Shown piece after piece: positions 36,498 to 46,298 of a stretch of 64,000 nucleotides of DNA (position 1 is the first letter of the stretch; the number at the start of each line of letters is the position of its first letter). Under the pieces are notes generated by a model. The model searched no databases. It was not told where the DNA came from and worked only from the letters and a program-made list of their open reading frames with translations. This DNA is from Thermoplasmatota archaeon. Its GTDB lineage: Archaea > Thermoplasmatota > E2 > UBA202 > JdFR-43. A program made the translations under genes and the position numbers. The stretch lies in contig JAPDJP010000015.1 of NCBI GenBank assembly GCA_029259055.1, positions 27,795 to 91,794 of the forward strand. Direction: 5' to 3'.

Positions 36498-36681
36498 AAT
36501 AGTGGCATTAAAGGTAAATTGCTCTCCAAGTAAGGCTTCATTGCTGGTATAATCCTCTATTATGGGTGGGAGAATAACTGATACATTTGAAAAATTAGAT
36601 GGTTCGATAATTTCATCAATATTATTATCTCCATCATAATCTGCTGATAATAAAAGACTCTCTATCTCCTTACTGTTCAGG

Positions 36682-39594
36682 CTAGCTTGGATTTTGGTTT
36701 CTGGCCAAAACTGTTATATTCTCAAAAGATGCCATATTTACATATCCGCCATCCTCTTGAGAAATAACCCGAATTGAAAGATTGCCAAAATCATAACTCT
36801 CTATATCTACAGAATATGTAAGATTTTCTGGTAGTAAAAATATTTTAGTATCGTTTATTCTGAAACATTCTGCATAAGGGATCTCATTAATTCCTCCATC
36901 TGTGATTATTCTACCGTATTCGTCTCTAATGGTTGCATTTACAGGACATAATATTGATAAAATTATTCTCTCAGTCATAGTCAAAGGCACAGGTAATGAT
37001 ACTCCAAAGCTGTTAACATCATAGTGGGGAGAGTAAATCTCTTTTGATGTAGCGTTATACCAAATCACTCCCTTCGTTATCGAGGATATAAATGTTTTGA
37101 TTGAATCATTTGGGGAATATGGATAATTATTATCATAGCACAATAAATAGTACACATCTCCTTTTTTAACGACTTTATAAACTACAACAGCATGACCCAC
37201 CCAACCCAATCTCAGGGAAAGAATAGATGGTATATTTTTAGAAAGGTACTGTTTCAATTTCATCAACTCATCATCTTCATTTGAAAGAGTTGATAATATT
37301 CCCGCAGCCGTATTATCGATCCTAGATTGATGTAGAAAAATTCTCTCAAGAACGTCCTTTCTAGAAATTGATAAAGAGTAAGTATTGTTAAATGGTTGAG
37401 GAGGTTTTTCGAAAGGTATCTGATCTTTTAGATAGTTATAATATAGTATAGCTGTGCTACTCATCCCATAACAATTTCCCATAATTTGAGTTAAAGGCAT
37501 AGACGAAGGAGAAAATATTCTTTTTAAAATTTCCATTGAAAAAACCAAACCCAAGTTTTTAGCCAACTCGGTAGCTTCACTATTTGAAAAACTATATCCA
37601 TCCTTGCTGATGTCAAAATCCGTTGATATAATTTCCCAATCACCAATTAATTTAATTGGCAACATTATTTTATCTCCCGTTAATTTATCTGTTATATTTA
37701 TATAGAACTCCCTAATCGACGATTGAGTAGGTTTTAAATCAAAAAATAATCCTATAAGCATCCCACTATTATCGCCCCCCCAATAAGAAACTGTATCTAT
37801 TTTTGTATAAGAAGGTGCTTCAATCACTATTTGTTCATTATCTGTAAACCCGTAACCAAAACAAAGTGGATTATCAGAATTTGAATGATAAAGTATAACT
37901 GTATCAGATTTGGTTTTATCATTTTGAGAAATAGCTGTTACTTGAATATCATCCGAAGGATCTGTCAATTCATTCACTTTTACATATACAAAAATTTTTT
38001 TGCTTTCATTGGGATCTAAAGTTACTTCGGTTTCTGATAAAAATACCTCTAGATTGGCAGGCGCACTAACATTTAATAAGATTGTATCCTCTACATTACC
38101 TCCATTCTTTATCTCGACTGCATAAGTTAAATTAACCTGATCTGTAGAAGCTATCTCAACAGGAGCATTAGGCGGGATAGAAAGTATGGGTTGATAGAGC
38201 ATACCATACGGAGTGGTATAATAGGGCGCATATTTTACATTTTGGGAAACAGCATCCCCTTTGCCCGATCCATAACCTGAGGGACCATCATCTGATCCCC
38301 AATAATTATAACTCGCATTGATAACATACTGTGGTTCTATGTTATAATTATAGCACCCATATAATGAGTTGAAATAAATATTACAATGCATCACTTGTAT
38401 ATTTTCAGATTCCCAGAACCATGTAGCATTTTTATTTTTATATAAGTTACAGTAATTTATAGAAGCTTCTCTCAATGATCGCGCCCAAATACCATTTTCA
38501 TTACTTTCATAAATATTACAATGCATCACTTGTATATTTTCAGATTCCCAGAACCATATCCCATTTTTATTATTATGAATGTTACAATTTAAGATAGTAA
38601 TATAATAAGAATAGAATACCGTAATTCCATTAAATGATGATAAAATGTTACAATCTGAAATTGAGATATTATTTGCTCCGTTTATTTTAATAGATGAATA
38701 TTGAGGATATGAATTTATTATTTTGAAATTGGTTATTTTTACATTACTTGTTTCTATGAGGATACCATCTCCTTTATTCCCTCCATCTATTAATGTCGTT
38801 TCTTTATTTTCTCCCACAAGGGTTATGCTTTTGTCTATTACAATGTTTTCATAATATGTTCCACTATAAACGAAAATTGTATCTCCATCACTTGCAGCAT
38901 CTATTGCATCTTGGATTTTGCTATAATTATTGGGTCCTGTTCCACCAACATATAAAATTTTGCCTGATAAACCAGCATATATGACTACTTCATCACTTGC
39001 ACTTGCTCCATCATTGTCATATACAGTAAGCTTTGCAGTATATGTTCCAGCATTATTGTATGCATGCTCCAAAGTGTTAGGTGGGTTTCCATCTCCGTTA
39101 TATTCAGCCACACCATCATTATCCACATCTAATTCCCACGATGCTATGCTTCCATCACTATCACTTGCTGACATGTAAAATGTAACAGTAAGAGGAATAT
39201 TACCAGATGTTGGAGATGCTGATAAGGAACAGAGAGGAGGGATATTTCCTCCATGCCATCCTGCATCTGGATTTGGCTCTGTAAGCCATGGCTCAAAAAT
39301 AACATTATCGCTTACATTATCTCCCTTTCCATCTGGATTCAATGTAGGATGATATGGTCCGCTTGCATCTCCCCACCAGTTATATGAGGCGTTTACAGTG
39401 GAATAGGATGTTGTTGTAATCGGGAGAAGAAACATCGATTCCATCATAGCTGCAGTTTTGGATATTGCAGTTGGTGATTGTGATGTTGCTATAATCGGAG
39501 TGCCACGCATAGATTCCATCATAGCTGCAGTTTTGGATATTGCAGTTGGTGATTGTGATGTTGCTATAATCACCACCAACATCGATTCCATCAT
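36682..39594 (-). CDS. Central fragment: PKD, second NosD-type beta-helix, papain-like cysteine protease-like domain
   Basis: PKD (SWELDVDNDGVAEYNGDG..); KILYVGGTGPNNYSKIQDAIDAASDGDTIFVYSG; GNCYGMSSTAILYYNYL...GWVGHAVVVYKVVKKGDVYYLLCYDNNYP. First ~60 aa are an out-of-frame reading of the 72-75 bp repeats. Confidence 0.65.
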   Translation of the reverse strand: MMESMLVVIIATSQSPTAISKTAAMMESMRGTPIIATSQSPTAISKTAAMMESMFLLPITTTSYSTVNASYNWWGDASGPYHPTLNPDGKGDNVSDNVIFEPWLTEPNPDAGWHGGNIPPLCSLSASPTSGNIPLTVTFYMSASDSDGSIASWELDVDNDGVAEYNGDGNPPNTLEHAYNNAGTYTAKLTVYDNDGASASDEVVIYAGLSGKILYVGGTGPNNYSKIQDAIDAASDGDTIFVYSGTYYENIVIDKSITLVGENKETTLIDGGNKGDGILIETSNVKITNFKIINSYPQYSSIKINGANNISISDCNILSSFNGITVFYSYYITILNCNIHNNKNGIWFWESENIQVMHCNIYESNENGIWARSLREASINYCNLYKNKNATWFWESENIQVMHCNIYFNSLYGCYNYNIEPQYVINASYNYWGSDDGPSGYGSGKGDAVSQNVKYAPYYTTPYGMLYQPILSIPPNAPVEIASTDQVNLTYAVEIKNGGNVEDTILLNVSAPANLEVFLSETEVTLDPNESKKIFVYVKVNELTDPSDDIQVTAISQNDKTKSDTVILYHSNSDNPLCFGYGFTDNEQIVIEAPSYTKIDTVSYWGGDNSGMLIGLFFDLKPTQSSIREFYINITDKLTGDKIMLPIKLIGDWEIISTDFDISKDGYSFSNSEATELAKNLGLVFSMEILKRIFSPSSMPLTQIMGNCYGMSSTAILYYNYLKDQIPFEKPPQPFNNTYSLSISRKDVLERIFLHQSRIDNTAAGILSTLSNEDDELMKLKQYLSKNIPSILSLRLGWVGHAVVVYKVVKKGDVYYLLCYDNNYPYSPNDSIKTFISSITKGVIWYNATSKEIYSPHYDVNSFGVSLPVPLTMTERIILSILCPVNATIRDEYGRIITDGGINEIPYAECFRINDTKIFLLPENLTYSVDIESYDFGNLSIRVISQEDGGYVNMASFENITVLARNQNPS
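38773..38967. repeat. Intragenic duplication of the beta-helix N-cap (partner ~39747-39942)
   Basis: Near-identical DNA encoding KILYVGGTGPNNYSKIQDAIDAA.DGDTIFVYSGTYYENIVIDKSITLVGENKETT. Confidence 0.85.
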
Positions 39595-40129
39595 AGCTGC
39601 AGTTTTGGATATTGCAGTTGGTGATTGTGATGTTGCTGTTGCAGGTATCCCAACTTACGTAAATACCAGAATAGTATCCTCGCGTTATTCTAAAGTTTTC
39701 TATCTTTATTGTCGTTTCATTTTTTGTTATGCTTATAACATCTCTTTTATTCCCTCCATCTATTGATGTCGTTTCTTTATTTTCTCCCACAAGGGTTATG
39801 CTTTTGTCTATTACAATGTTTTCATAATATGTCCCACTATAAACAAAAATTGTATCTCCGTCATTGGCAGCATCTATTGCATCTTGGATTTTGCTGTAGT
39901 TATTTGGTCCTGTTCCGCCAACATATAGAATTTTGCCTGATGGGGATGATGAGGATAATGGAGGAAGACTTGTGAATGATGCTAATCCTTCATTTATTTT
40001 TCCTTCTTCTACTTCATTTCCTTTTTCTTCTTCCGCTTCTGCCTTCCATTCATTTTCATTTCCTATCATTCCAACAAAAATATTTCCAATCAAAATTGCC
40101 AGTATGAAAAGAGATGTTGCCCTTTTCAT
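39380..40129 (-). CDS. N-terminal fragment: signal peptide + NosD-type beta-helix
   Basis: MKRATSLFILAILIGNIFVGMIG..; SGKILYVGGTGPNNYSKIQDAIDAANDGDTIFVYSGTYYENIVIDKSITLVGENKETT. Confidence 0.7.
   Translation of the reverse strand: MKRATSLFILAILIGNIFVGMIGNENEWKAEAEEEKGNEVEEGKINEGLASFTSLPPLSSSSPSGKILYVGGTGPNNYSKIQDAIDAANDGDTIFVYSGTYYENIVIDKSITLVGENKETTSIDGGNKRDVISITKNETTIKIENFRITRGYYSGIYVSWDTCNSNITITNCNIQNCSYDGIDVGGDYSNITITNCNIQNCSYDGIYAWHSDYSNITITNCNIQNCSYDGIDVSSPDYNNILFHCKRLI
39437..39637. repeat. Three tandem 72-75 bp units sharing a 54-bp core, encoding beta-helix coils
   Basis: gattccatcatagctgcagttttggatattgcagttggtgattgtgatgttgct starts at 39437, 39512 and 39584. Confidence 0.9.
39747..39942. 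repeat. Intragenic duplication partner of ~38773-38967
   Basis: See partner copy. Confidence 0.85.
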
Positions 40130-40300
40130 GTTTTTACCTCCTTCCCTGCATTATGTATAATTATGTATTTATTGTGCAAATTAAAAATTTATGAGGTATG
40201 CAATAGCATATTCGGAGAAAAGAAATAAAAAGTCATAAAAAGATCAAGTCATTTTATCAAGATAAGCAGAAAGTTTTTCATCTGATGCAAGATTTACATT

Positions 40301-41080
40301 GTGCAAATAAAAGTTGGGGACATAGATAAAGATAAATATAGCAGGCTTAAGTTATATAAATGGTTTGATTTAGATTTAGAGAAAGTAAGAAAAACAAAGA
40401 TTTTGGTTGTAGGAGCTGGAGCTTTAGGAAACGAAGTTTGCAAAAATTTGGTTTTAAGTGGCTATAAAAATATAACAATTGTTGATATGGATATAATTGT
40501 AAAATCCAATTTGAACAGATGCATTTTCTTTAGTGATGAAGATGCTGAAAAAAAGCGATATAAAGCAGAAGCTATAGCAGAAAAGTTAAAAATGTTTGAT
40601 AAAAAGCTGAATATAGAATATTATATCGAGGAAATAGAGAAATTGGAAGTAATCGAAAAAAATGACATTGTTTTGGGATGCGTTGATAACGTTAAAGCCC
40701 GCCTCCACATAAATGCTCACTGCTATTATAACAAAATCCCTTATATAGATGGTGCTACACACGGACAAATAGGAAAAGTTCAGGTTATTCTGCCCCCATT
40801 TACAAGTTGTTTAGAATGTGGAATGAATTCTACGCATTCAAAAATTTTGCAATTGCGTTTTAGTTGCACTGGAAAAGATGTAAAATTTTTTGAACCAAAA
40901 ATTGCAGCAGACGTTAATACAACGAGTATAATAGCTGCTATACAAGTGCAAGAAGCATTAAAAATAACACATGGAATGGACAATTATATAAAAAACATTT
41001 TTTATTATGATGGAGCAAGAAATTTTGCAGATATTTTCGAACTGCCTATAAATCCAGATTGCCCCAACCATGAAATATAA
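40301..41080 (+). CDS. ThiF/MoeB/E1-like adenylyltransferase
   Basis: ILVVGAGALGNEVCKNLVLSGYKNITIVDMDIIVKSNLNRCIFF; CLECGMN and NPDCPNH zinc-ligand-like motifs; SCTG candidate catalytic Cys; GTG start. Confidence 0.88.
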   Translation: MQIKVGDIDKDKYSRLKLYKWFDLDLEKVRKTKILVVGAGALGNEVCKNLVLSGYKNITIVDMDIIVKSNLNRCIFFSDEDAEKKRYKAEAIAEKLKMFDKKLNIEYYIEEIEKLEVIEKNDIVLGCVDNVKARLHINAHCYYNKIPYIDGATHGQIGKVQVILPPFTSCLECGMNSTHSKILQLRFSCTGKDVKFFEPKIAADVNTTSIIAAIQVQEALKITHGMDNYIKNIFYYDGARNFADIFELPINPDCPNHEI

Positions 41081-42230
41081 GAAAATTATAAATGATAAAG
41101 AAGTAATCTTCATTCTGTACAATGTTATTGAAGTAAGGATTCCTAAAAAGATTTATAACTCGTTAAAACAAACTGATGAGGAAATAATAACATTTTGTCC
41201 ATACAAAAATATATATAATGCTATAACAAAAAGAAGATTGTATTACATAACGGAAGAAAGTCAGATACCTCTAATTGGACATACAGCTTTTGGAATAATA
41301 GATAGAGGAACAAATTTAATACAAGTTCGTCCTTGTACAGGTTGCAATTTAAACTGTATTTTTTGCTCAGTTGACGAAGGGAAAAGCAAAACAAGAGTAA
41401 CAGATTATATGGTTGATTTAGAATATCTGGTAAATGAATTTGAAAAAGTTGCGGATTTTAAAAGAAAACATTGTAAAGATGTAACAATAGAAGCCCACAT
41501 AGATGGACAGGGAGAACCCTTTATATATCCATACATAGAAAAATTGATAAAAAAATTGCATGATAAAGCGGATATCGTTTCAGTACAAACGAACGGAACA
41601 TTACTCACAAAAGATATGGTTAGAAGATTGGAAGGATATCTGGATAGAATAAATTTATCAATAAATAGTATGGATGAAAATATGGCTAAATTGTTAGCAG
41701 GCGTTAATACATATGATTTGAAGCATGTTTTAGATGTTGCAGAAGAAATTGCCGTAAGCCAAATAGATTTGTTGCTTGCGCCCGTTTGGGTGCCTGGTTA
41801 TAATGACGAGGATATCAGAAAAATAGTTGAATTTGGGAAAAAAATTGGAGCTGGTAAAAAATGGAAAGGATTTGGTATTCAAAAGTATGTAAAGTATAAA
41901 TTTGGGAGGAAGCCAAAAAATGTTAGGGTAATGAATTTCAAAGCATTTTATAGGAAGTTGTATGAGATTGGCGAGGAATATAATGAGGAGTTAAGGTTAT
42001 ATCCAAAAGATTTTGGGATAATAAAATGTAAATCTTTGCCAAAAAAATTTAGGGTGGGCGAGAAATTGAAGCTGAAAATTGAGATGCATGGTAGGCTAAA
42101 AAATGAGATGCTTGCTATAGCTAGAGATAGAATCATACAAATTACAGATACAAATAAAAAAGTAGGGGATATAGTGAATGTAAAAATAATAAGGAACAAA
42201 CATAATATATATGTGGCGGAAGAAATATAA
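41070..42230 (+). CDS. Radical SAM protein with C-terminal TRAM-like domain
   Basis: PCTGCNLNCIFCSVDEG; HIDGQGEPFIYP; QTNGTLL; C-terminus GDIVNVKIIRNKHNIYVAEE. Confidence 0.85.
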   Translation: MKYKKIINDKEVIFILYNVIEVRIPKKIYNSLKQTDEEIITFCPYKNIYNAITKRRLYYITEESQIPLIGHTAFGIIDRGTNLIQVRPCTGCNLNCIFCSVDEGKSKTRVTDYMVDLEYLVNEFEKVADFKRKHCKDVTIEAHIDGQGEPFIYPYIEKLIKKLHDKADIVSVQTNGTLLTKDMVRRLEGYLDRINLSINSMDENMAKLLAGVNTYDLKHVLDVAEEIAVSQIDLLLAPVWVPGYNDEDIRKIVEFGKKIGAGKKWKGFGIQKYVKYKFGRKPKNVRVMNFKAFYRKLYEIGEEYNEELRLYPKDFGIIKCKSLPKKFRVGEKLKLKIEMHGRLKNEMLAIARDRIIQITDTNKKVGDIVNVKIIRNKHNIYVAEEI

Positions 42231-43946
42231 TCATTTAAAAACAATTACAGGACATTCATACATACATTCCAGACAATGTTTACATTTATCGCTAATAAAC
42301 GCTTTTCCATTTTTTATATAGATTGCATCGCATTTGGTAACGCATACCCCACATCCAACACAATTTATTGCTCTATATACAAGATCTTTTACAATTTCTT
42401 CCTTATCACTGGCTTTTATTTCCTTTAAAATTTCAATTTTTATACCATTAACTTCATATTTTCCCGTATTGACTTTTCTCACTTTACCCAATATTTTTAA
42501 AAAGTTCTCTATCCTGTGTTCATTTCCTTTAGTTATATATTCTCTTTCCTCCTTTATTTCGTATTTTATATTACTCCATTTTGGCGGGTTCCTCCATCTC
42601 CATAACCCCAAATCAATCCATTCTTTCGGCAAATTATGTTTAATAGAAAATTCTCTAAGTTTTCCTTCAAATTTTTCCCAATCCTTATGTCTCTTTAATT
42701 CAAATTCAGCCATGTTACAGGCTGGACAGAGCCAGCAACCTATTCTGTAAAATCCTTCTTCATATAATTTATTCCATTTTGCCTTCTTTAAAAAAAGGTA
42801 TAACCATACATGTAAGGCAGTCCAATTCTGAATAGGAGAGACAGCAATCTGTCCATGAACCCATGGATTTTTCCATATTTTGCCATGTTCCGCTCTCTTT
42901 TCAGATTCATATCTCCTTTGACCAATAAAAGATAAAATTCCGTTTGGAAACTCTCTCTTTATTAATTTTGCTATAACCCCTAGTTTACAAGTTTTACAAC
43001 ACCACCTATAATCTTTGGCTGGCGGACCAAAAAAATCTATGCTCCTCCAAAATATATCACCAGCTTTTTCTTCTAATAGATTTAAGTTATATTTTCCAGC
43101 AACTTCATATACATGCTCAATGGTTTCTTCAAATTCAAGGCCAGTATCCGCAAAAATCATGGGTAATTCATAACCAGCATCTAAAAGTAAAAGAAGGGTG
43201 GCTAAGCTATCTTTCCCTCCACTAAATGAAATGGCAGGCTTTAAGTTGTATTTACTCATTACTTCATCTATAAATTTTATCTCCTTACCCACCATACTTA
43301 AAATAACATCTTTATTTGCATCAATAACATCCTTCCAACTTATTCCTTTATTCTTTTCTGCATCTTCATACCCCCTCCACCTTATTTTTACAGCAACACC
43401 TCTATTTTTCATTTCATTGCCATCCATCTTTGCTTTTCCTGTTGCTACAACTCTTCCATCTTCATCCAAAACTATTACTTCATCGCCAGCTTTTATCTCC
43501 TCGCTCGCCTCCTTTACGCCGGGTGCCATCAGATTTGAGCTTTTTAGGATGGAAGGAATTGCTCCTTTATCAGCAACAACATATCCTCTTTTTATGTTAA
43601 GTAAAGATGCATACCAAGGACGAGGCTGGAATTTATAAGTTTTAGTCCATATATCATAAAATAGATTGCCAGCAACTTTTCCATCTATGATTACCTCATC
43701 ATTTTTATCTATTGCTGGCAAATTATTTAATAAAATAACATTTGGTAAATAAGAAGAACCAAATTGTTTTTCTATAACTTTTTTGAGTAAATTTATATCG
43801 TATTTAAAAGCTGGTCTTATATCTCCTGGAGGAGTTATATTAACTTTCCTAGCAACATTTCCGCATTTACATCTATTTTTAAGTAAAGGCAAATTACATG
43901 CATCGCAATGATGTAATACAAGTTTCCCTAATCTAATCACACTCAT
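42231..43946 (-). CDS. PAPS reductase-like protein with N-terminal zinc ribbon, PUA domain and C-terminal 2x[4Fe-4S] ferredoxin domain
   Basis: HHCDACNLPLLKNRCKCG; PUA-like VVADKGAIPSILKSSNLMAPGV; SFSGGKDSLATLLLL; WCCKTCK; CVGCGVCVTKCDAIYI..CKHCLECMYECPV. Confidence 0.88.
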   Translation of the reverse strand: MSVIRLGKLVLHHCDACNLPLLKNRCKCGNVARKVNITPPGDIRPAFKYDINLLKKVIEKQFGSSYLPNVILLNNLPAIDKNDEVIIDGKVAGNLFYDIWTKTYKFQPRPWYASLLNIKRGYVVADKGAIPSILKSSNLMAPGVKEASEEIKAGDEVIVLDEDGRVVATGKAKMDGNEMKNRGVAVKIRWRGYEDAEKNKGISWKDVIDANKDVILSMVGKEIKFIDEVMSKYNLKPAISFSGGKDSLATLLLLLDAGYELPMIFADTGLEFEETIEHVYEVAGKYNLNLLEEKAGDIFWRSIDFFGPPAKDYRWCCKTCKLGVIAKLIKREFPNGILSFIGQRRYESEKRAEHGKIWKNPWVHGQIAVSPIQNWTALHVWLYLFLKKAKWNKLYEEGFYRIGCWLCPACNMAEFELKRHKDWEKFEGKLREFSIKHNLPKEWIDLGLWRWRNPPKWSNIKYEIKEEREYITKGNEHRIENFLKILGKVRKVNTGKYEVNGIKIEILKEIKASDKEEIVKDLVYRAINCVGCGVCVTKCDAIYIKNGKAFISDKCKHCLECMYECPVIVFK

Positions 43947-43981
43947 ATATTCTCTTTTGTTATTTTTATTTGATGCTATTT

Positions 43982-44305
43982 TTATTTGACGCTAAGAACC
44001 AACAATATTGCTAAAGCAAGCGTTTCAAATAAATGGGGAACAAAAGGATAGAAGAAAATCATTATCTTTTGCACAAATAAAACACCTATGAAGAAAACCA
44101 AGCCTAAAGTGAAAGATGATTTTGTTTTTAGATAGCTGTTTAAATAGATAATGAGTAAGGTGAGCAAAAGCGCAATATTTAATATGATGGAAATGACATA
44201 TAGAAGTTTAAAAGCTGGTCTATTAAATCTCGCTAATCCTTCAGCATTTGCCGAAATAAAGGATGAAAGAAGTAACCCAACCACTATAAATACTACCCAT
44301 TTCAT
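43982..44305 (-). CDS. Small multi-TM membrane protein
   Basis: Hydrophobic profile; immediately downstream of the winged-helix regulator gene. Confidence 0.6.
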   Translation of the reverse strand: MKWVVFIVVGLLLSSFISANAEGLARFNRPAFKLLYVISIILNIALLLTLLIIYLNSYLKTKSSFTLGLVFFIGVLFVQKIMIFFYPFVPHLFETLALAILLVLSVK

Positions 44306-44306
44306 G

Positions 44307-44621
44307 TTATCTCATCTCCTTTTTCTTTATTTTATTTTTCCCAATTTTATCCCAAATCTCATAAAAATATTTCATATTTTGCTCAAGCAATTCTGATATA
44401 AAATAAACTTTTGCATATCCTTCCCCCATAGATGTGACGAGGCTATTTTTTTCTAAAATTTTTAAATGATGTCTTACTGTTTTATAATCCAAATCCAGCT
44501 CCTTAGCCAGTTCATTTGCATTCATCGGTTTATTTGCCAGAATCTCAATTATTCTACCTCTATTAATTCCCCCCACGGTACCCGCCAGGAGCCACCACAA
44601 TATCTTCTTAATAGGATTCAA
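44307..44621 (-). CDS. ArsR-like winged helix-turn-helix regulator
   Basis: NRGRIIEILANKPMNANELAKELDLDYKTVRHHLKILEKNSLV. Confidence 0.85.
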   Translation of the reverse strand: MNPIKKILWWLLAGTVGGINRGRIIEILANKPMNANELAKELDLDYKTVRHHLKILEKNSLVTSMGEGYAKVYFISELLEQNMKYFYEIWDKIGKNKIKKKEMR

Positions 44622-44705
44622 TGATAAAAATGAAGAAATAGCTTATAATTTTTATTTATAATTCTGACAAGCGATAATTCTTTTAATCGCTTTTTTATTA
44701 TATTT

Positions 44706-46298
44706 ATGCCAAAATACATTATTGTAACAGGCGGAGTATTGTCAGGATTAGGAAAAGGAATAATAACATCCTCGATTGGTTTTTTATTGAAGAAGAGAGA
44801 TTACAATATAACAGCAATAAAAATAGACCCTTACTTGAATTGTGATGCTGGAACAATGAATCCTTTCCAGCATGGAGAAGTATTTGTGTTAGATGATGGG
44901 GGGGAAGTTGATTTAGATTTGGGAAATTATGAAAGATTTTTAGATGTGAATTTGACTAGGGAAAATAACATAACTACTGGCAAAGTTTATAAAAATGTTA
45001 TTGAAAAGGAAAGAAGAGGAGATTATTTGGGGAAGACTGTTCAAATTGTTCCACATATAACGGACGAAATAAAAAATTGGATAAGAAGGGTTGCTGAAGG
45101 ACATGATATATGTATTGTAGAAATAGGAGGAACTGTTGGAGACATTGAATCAATGCCATTTTTAGAAGCGGTAAGGCAATTATATTTAGAGGAGGGAGAA
45201 GGAAATGTTGTTTTTGTTCATACTACATTGGTTCCAATATTAAAAGTTGTTGGTGAACAAAAAACGAAACCCACACAGCATAGCGTAAAGGAATTGAGAG
45301 CAATAGGTATAACTCCTCATATCATAGTTGGAAGATGCAACGAGCCATTGAAAAAGGAAACTAAAGAAAAAATATCTTTATTTTGCAATGTTCCACATGA
45401 AGCAGTATTTTCCTCGCCAGATGTTGAAAGCATATATGAGATTCCTCTTATCCTTGAAAAACAAGGAATAACAAAATATATACTCAAAAAGTTAAATCTC
45501 CCCTATAAAGATGCAAATTTAAAAGAATGGGAAGATTTCGTCGAAAGAATAAAGAAGGGAAGGAAAAAGATAAATATTGCAATGGTTGGAAAATATACTG
45601 CATTAGGGGATTCATATTTAAGTATACTTGAAGCATTTAGACATGCTTCGGCGGAATTAGATGCTAAAGTAAATGTTGTATGGATTGAAGCAGAGGATTT
45701 GGAAACAAATGGAATAGAGAGATTGGAAAAAGTAGATGCTATTCTTGTTCCAGGAGGATTCGGAGAAAGAGGAGTGGAAGGAAAAATAAGAGCAATAGGA
45801 TATGCAAGAGAAAATAAAATACCATTTCTAGGAATTTGCTTTGGCTTTCAGCTTTCTGTAGTTGAGTATGGAAGAAATGTTATTGGCTTGGATTGCCATT
45901 CAACAGAAATTAAAGCTAACACACCTCATCCAATAATAACGATTTTGCCAGAACAATATGGAATAAAGCAATTAGGAGGAACAATGAGGCTGGGCGCGCA
46001 ACCAATCATAATTAAGGAAGGAACTTTAGCATACAGCTTGTACAAAAAGAAAAAAATTTACGAAAGGCACCGCCATAGATATGAAGTAAATCCAGAATAT
46101 ATTGACTTATTAGAAAAAAATGGATTAGTTTTTTCAGGAATAGCAGAAGATAAAATTAGAATGGAAATACTTGAGCTTCCAGAACATCCATATTTTATTG
46201 CATCACAATTTCACCCCGAATTTAAATCACGCCCATTAAAGCCAGCTCCACTGTTTTATGGATTTATAAAATCTGCTATAGAAAAGAAATATGGATAA
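44706..46298 (+). CDS. pyrG: CTP synthase
   Basis: [73 protein letters not shown]. Confidence 0.98.
   Translation: MPKYIIVTGGVLSGLGKGIITSSIGFLLKKRDYNITAIKIDPYLNCDAGTMNPFQHGEVFVLDDGGEVDLDLGNYERFLDVNLTRENNITTGKVYKNVIEKERRGDYLGKTVQIVPHITDEIKNWIRRVAEGHDICIVEIGGTVGDIESMPFLEAVRQLYLEEGEGNVVFVHTTLVPILKVVGEQKTKPTQHSVKELRAIGITPHIIVGRCNEPLKKETKEKISLFCNVPHEAVFSSPDVESIYEIPLILEKQGITKYILKKLNLPYKDANLKEWEDFVERIKKGRKKINIAMVGKYTALGDSYLSILEAFRHASAELDAKVNVVWIEAEDLETNGIERLEKVDAILVPGGFGERGVEGKIRAIGYARENKIPFLGICFGFQLSVVEYGRNVIGLDCHSTEIKANTPHPIITILPEQYGIKQLGGTMRLGAQPIIIKEGTLAYSLYKKKKIYERHRHRYEVNPEYIDLLEKNGLVFSGIAEDKIRMEILELPEHPYFIASQFHPEFKSRPLKPAPLFYGFIKSAIEKKYG

Larger units (their letters stand above)
35616..40129 (-). 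pseudogene. Single large surface-protein gene split into three ORFs by two apparent 1-nt frameshifts (beta-helix, PKD, second beta-helix, papain-like domain, Ig-like repeats, PGF-CTERM-like tail)
   Basis: ORFs 40129-39380, ~39590-36682 and 36497-35616 are collinear; deleting one base at ~39400-39401 and one at ~36705-36706 restores ..DYNNILFTVNASYNWWGD.. and ..ENITVLPETKIQASLNSKEIESLLLSADYDGDNNIDEII.. Confidence 0.75.

Noticed and set aside
39437-39637. Regular repeats as a possible CRISPR array
   Set aside because: 54-bp core with only 18-21 bp between copies, in frame with a beta-helix protein; no cas genes nearby.
39458-39766. 102-aa + strand ORF (MDIAVGDCDVAIIGVPRIDSIIAAVLDIAVGDCD...)
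   Set aside because: Antisense reading of the same tandem repeats.
42334-42750. 138-aa + strand ORF opposite the PAPS-reductase-like gene
   Set aside because: Shadow ORF; the minus strand has clear cysteine-cluster and SGGKDS motifs.
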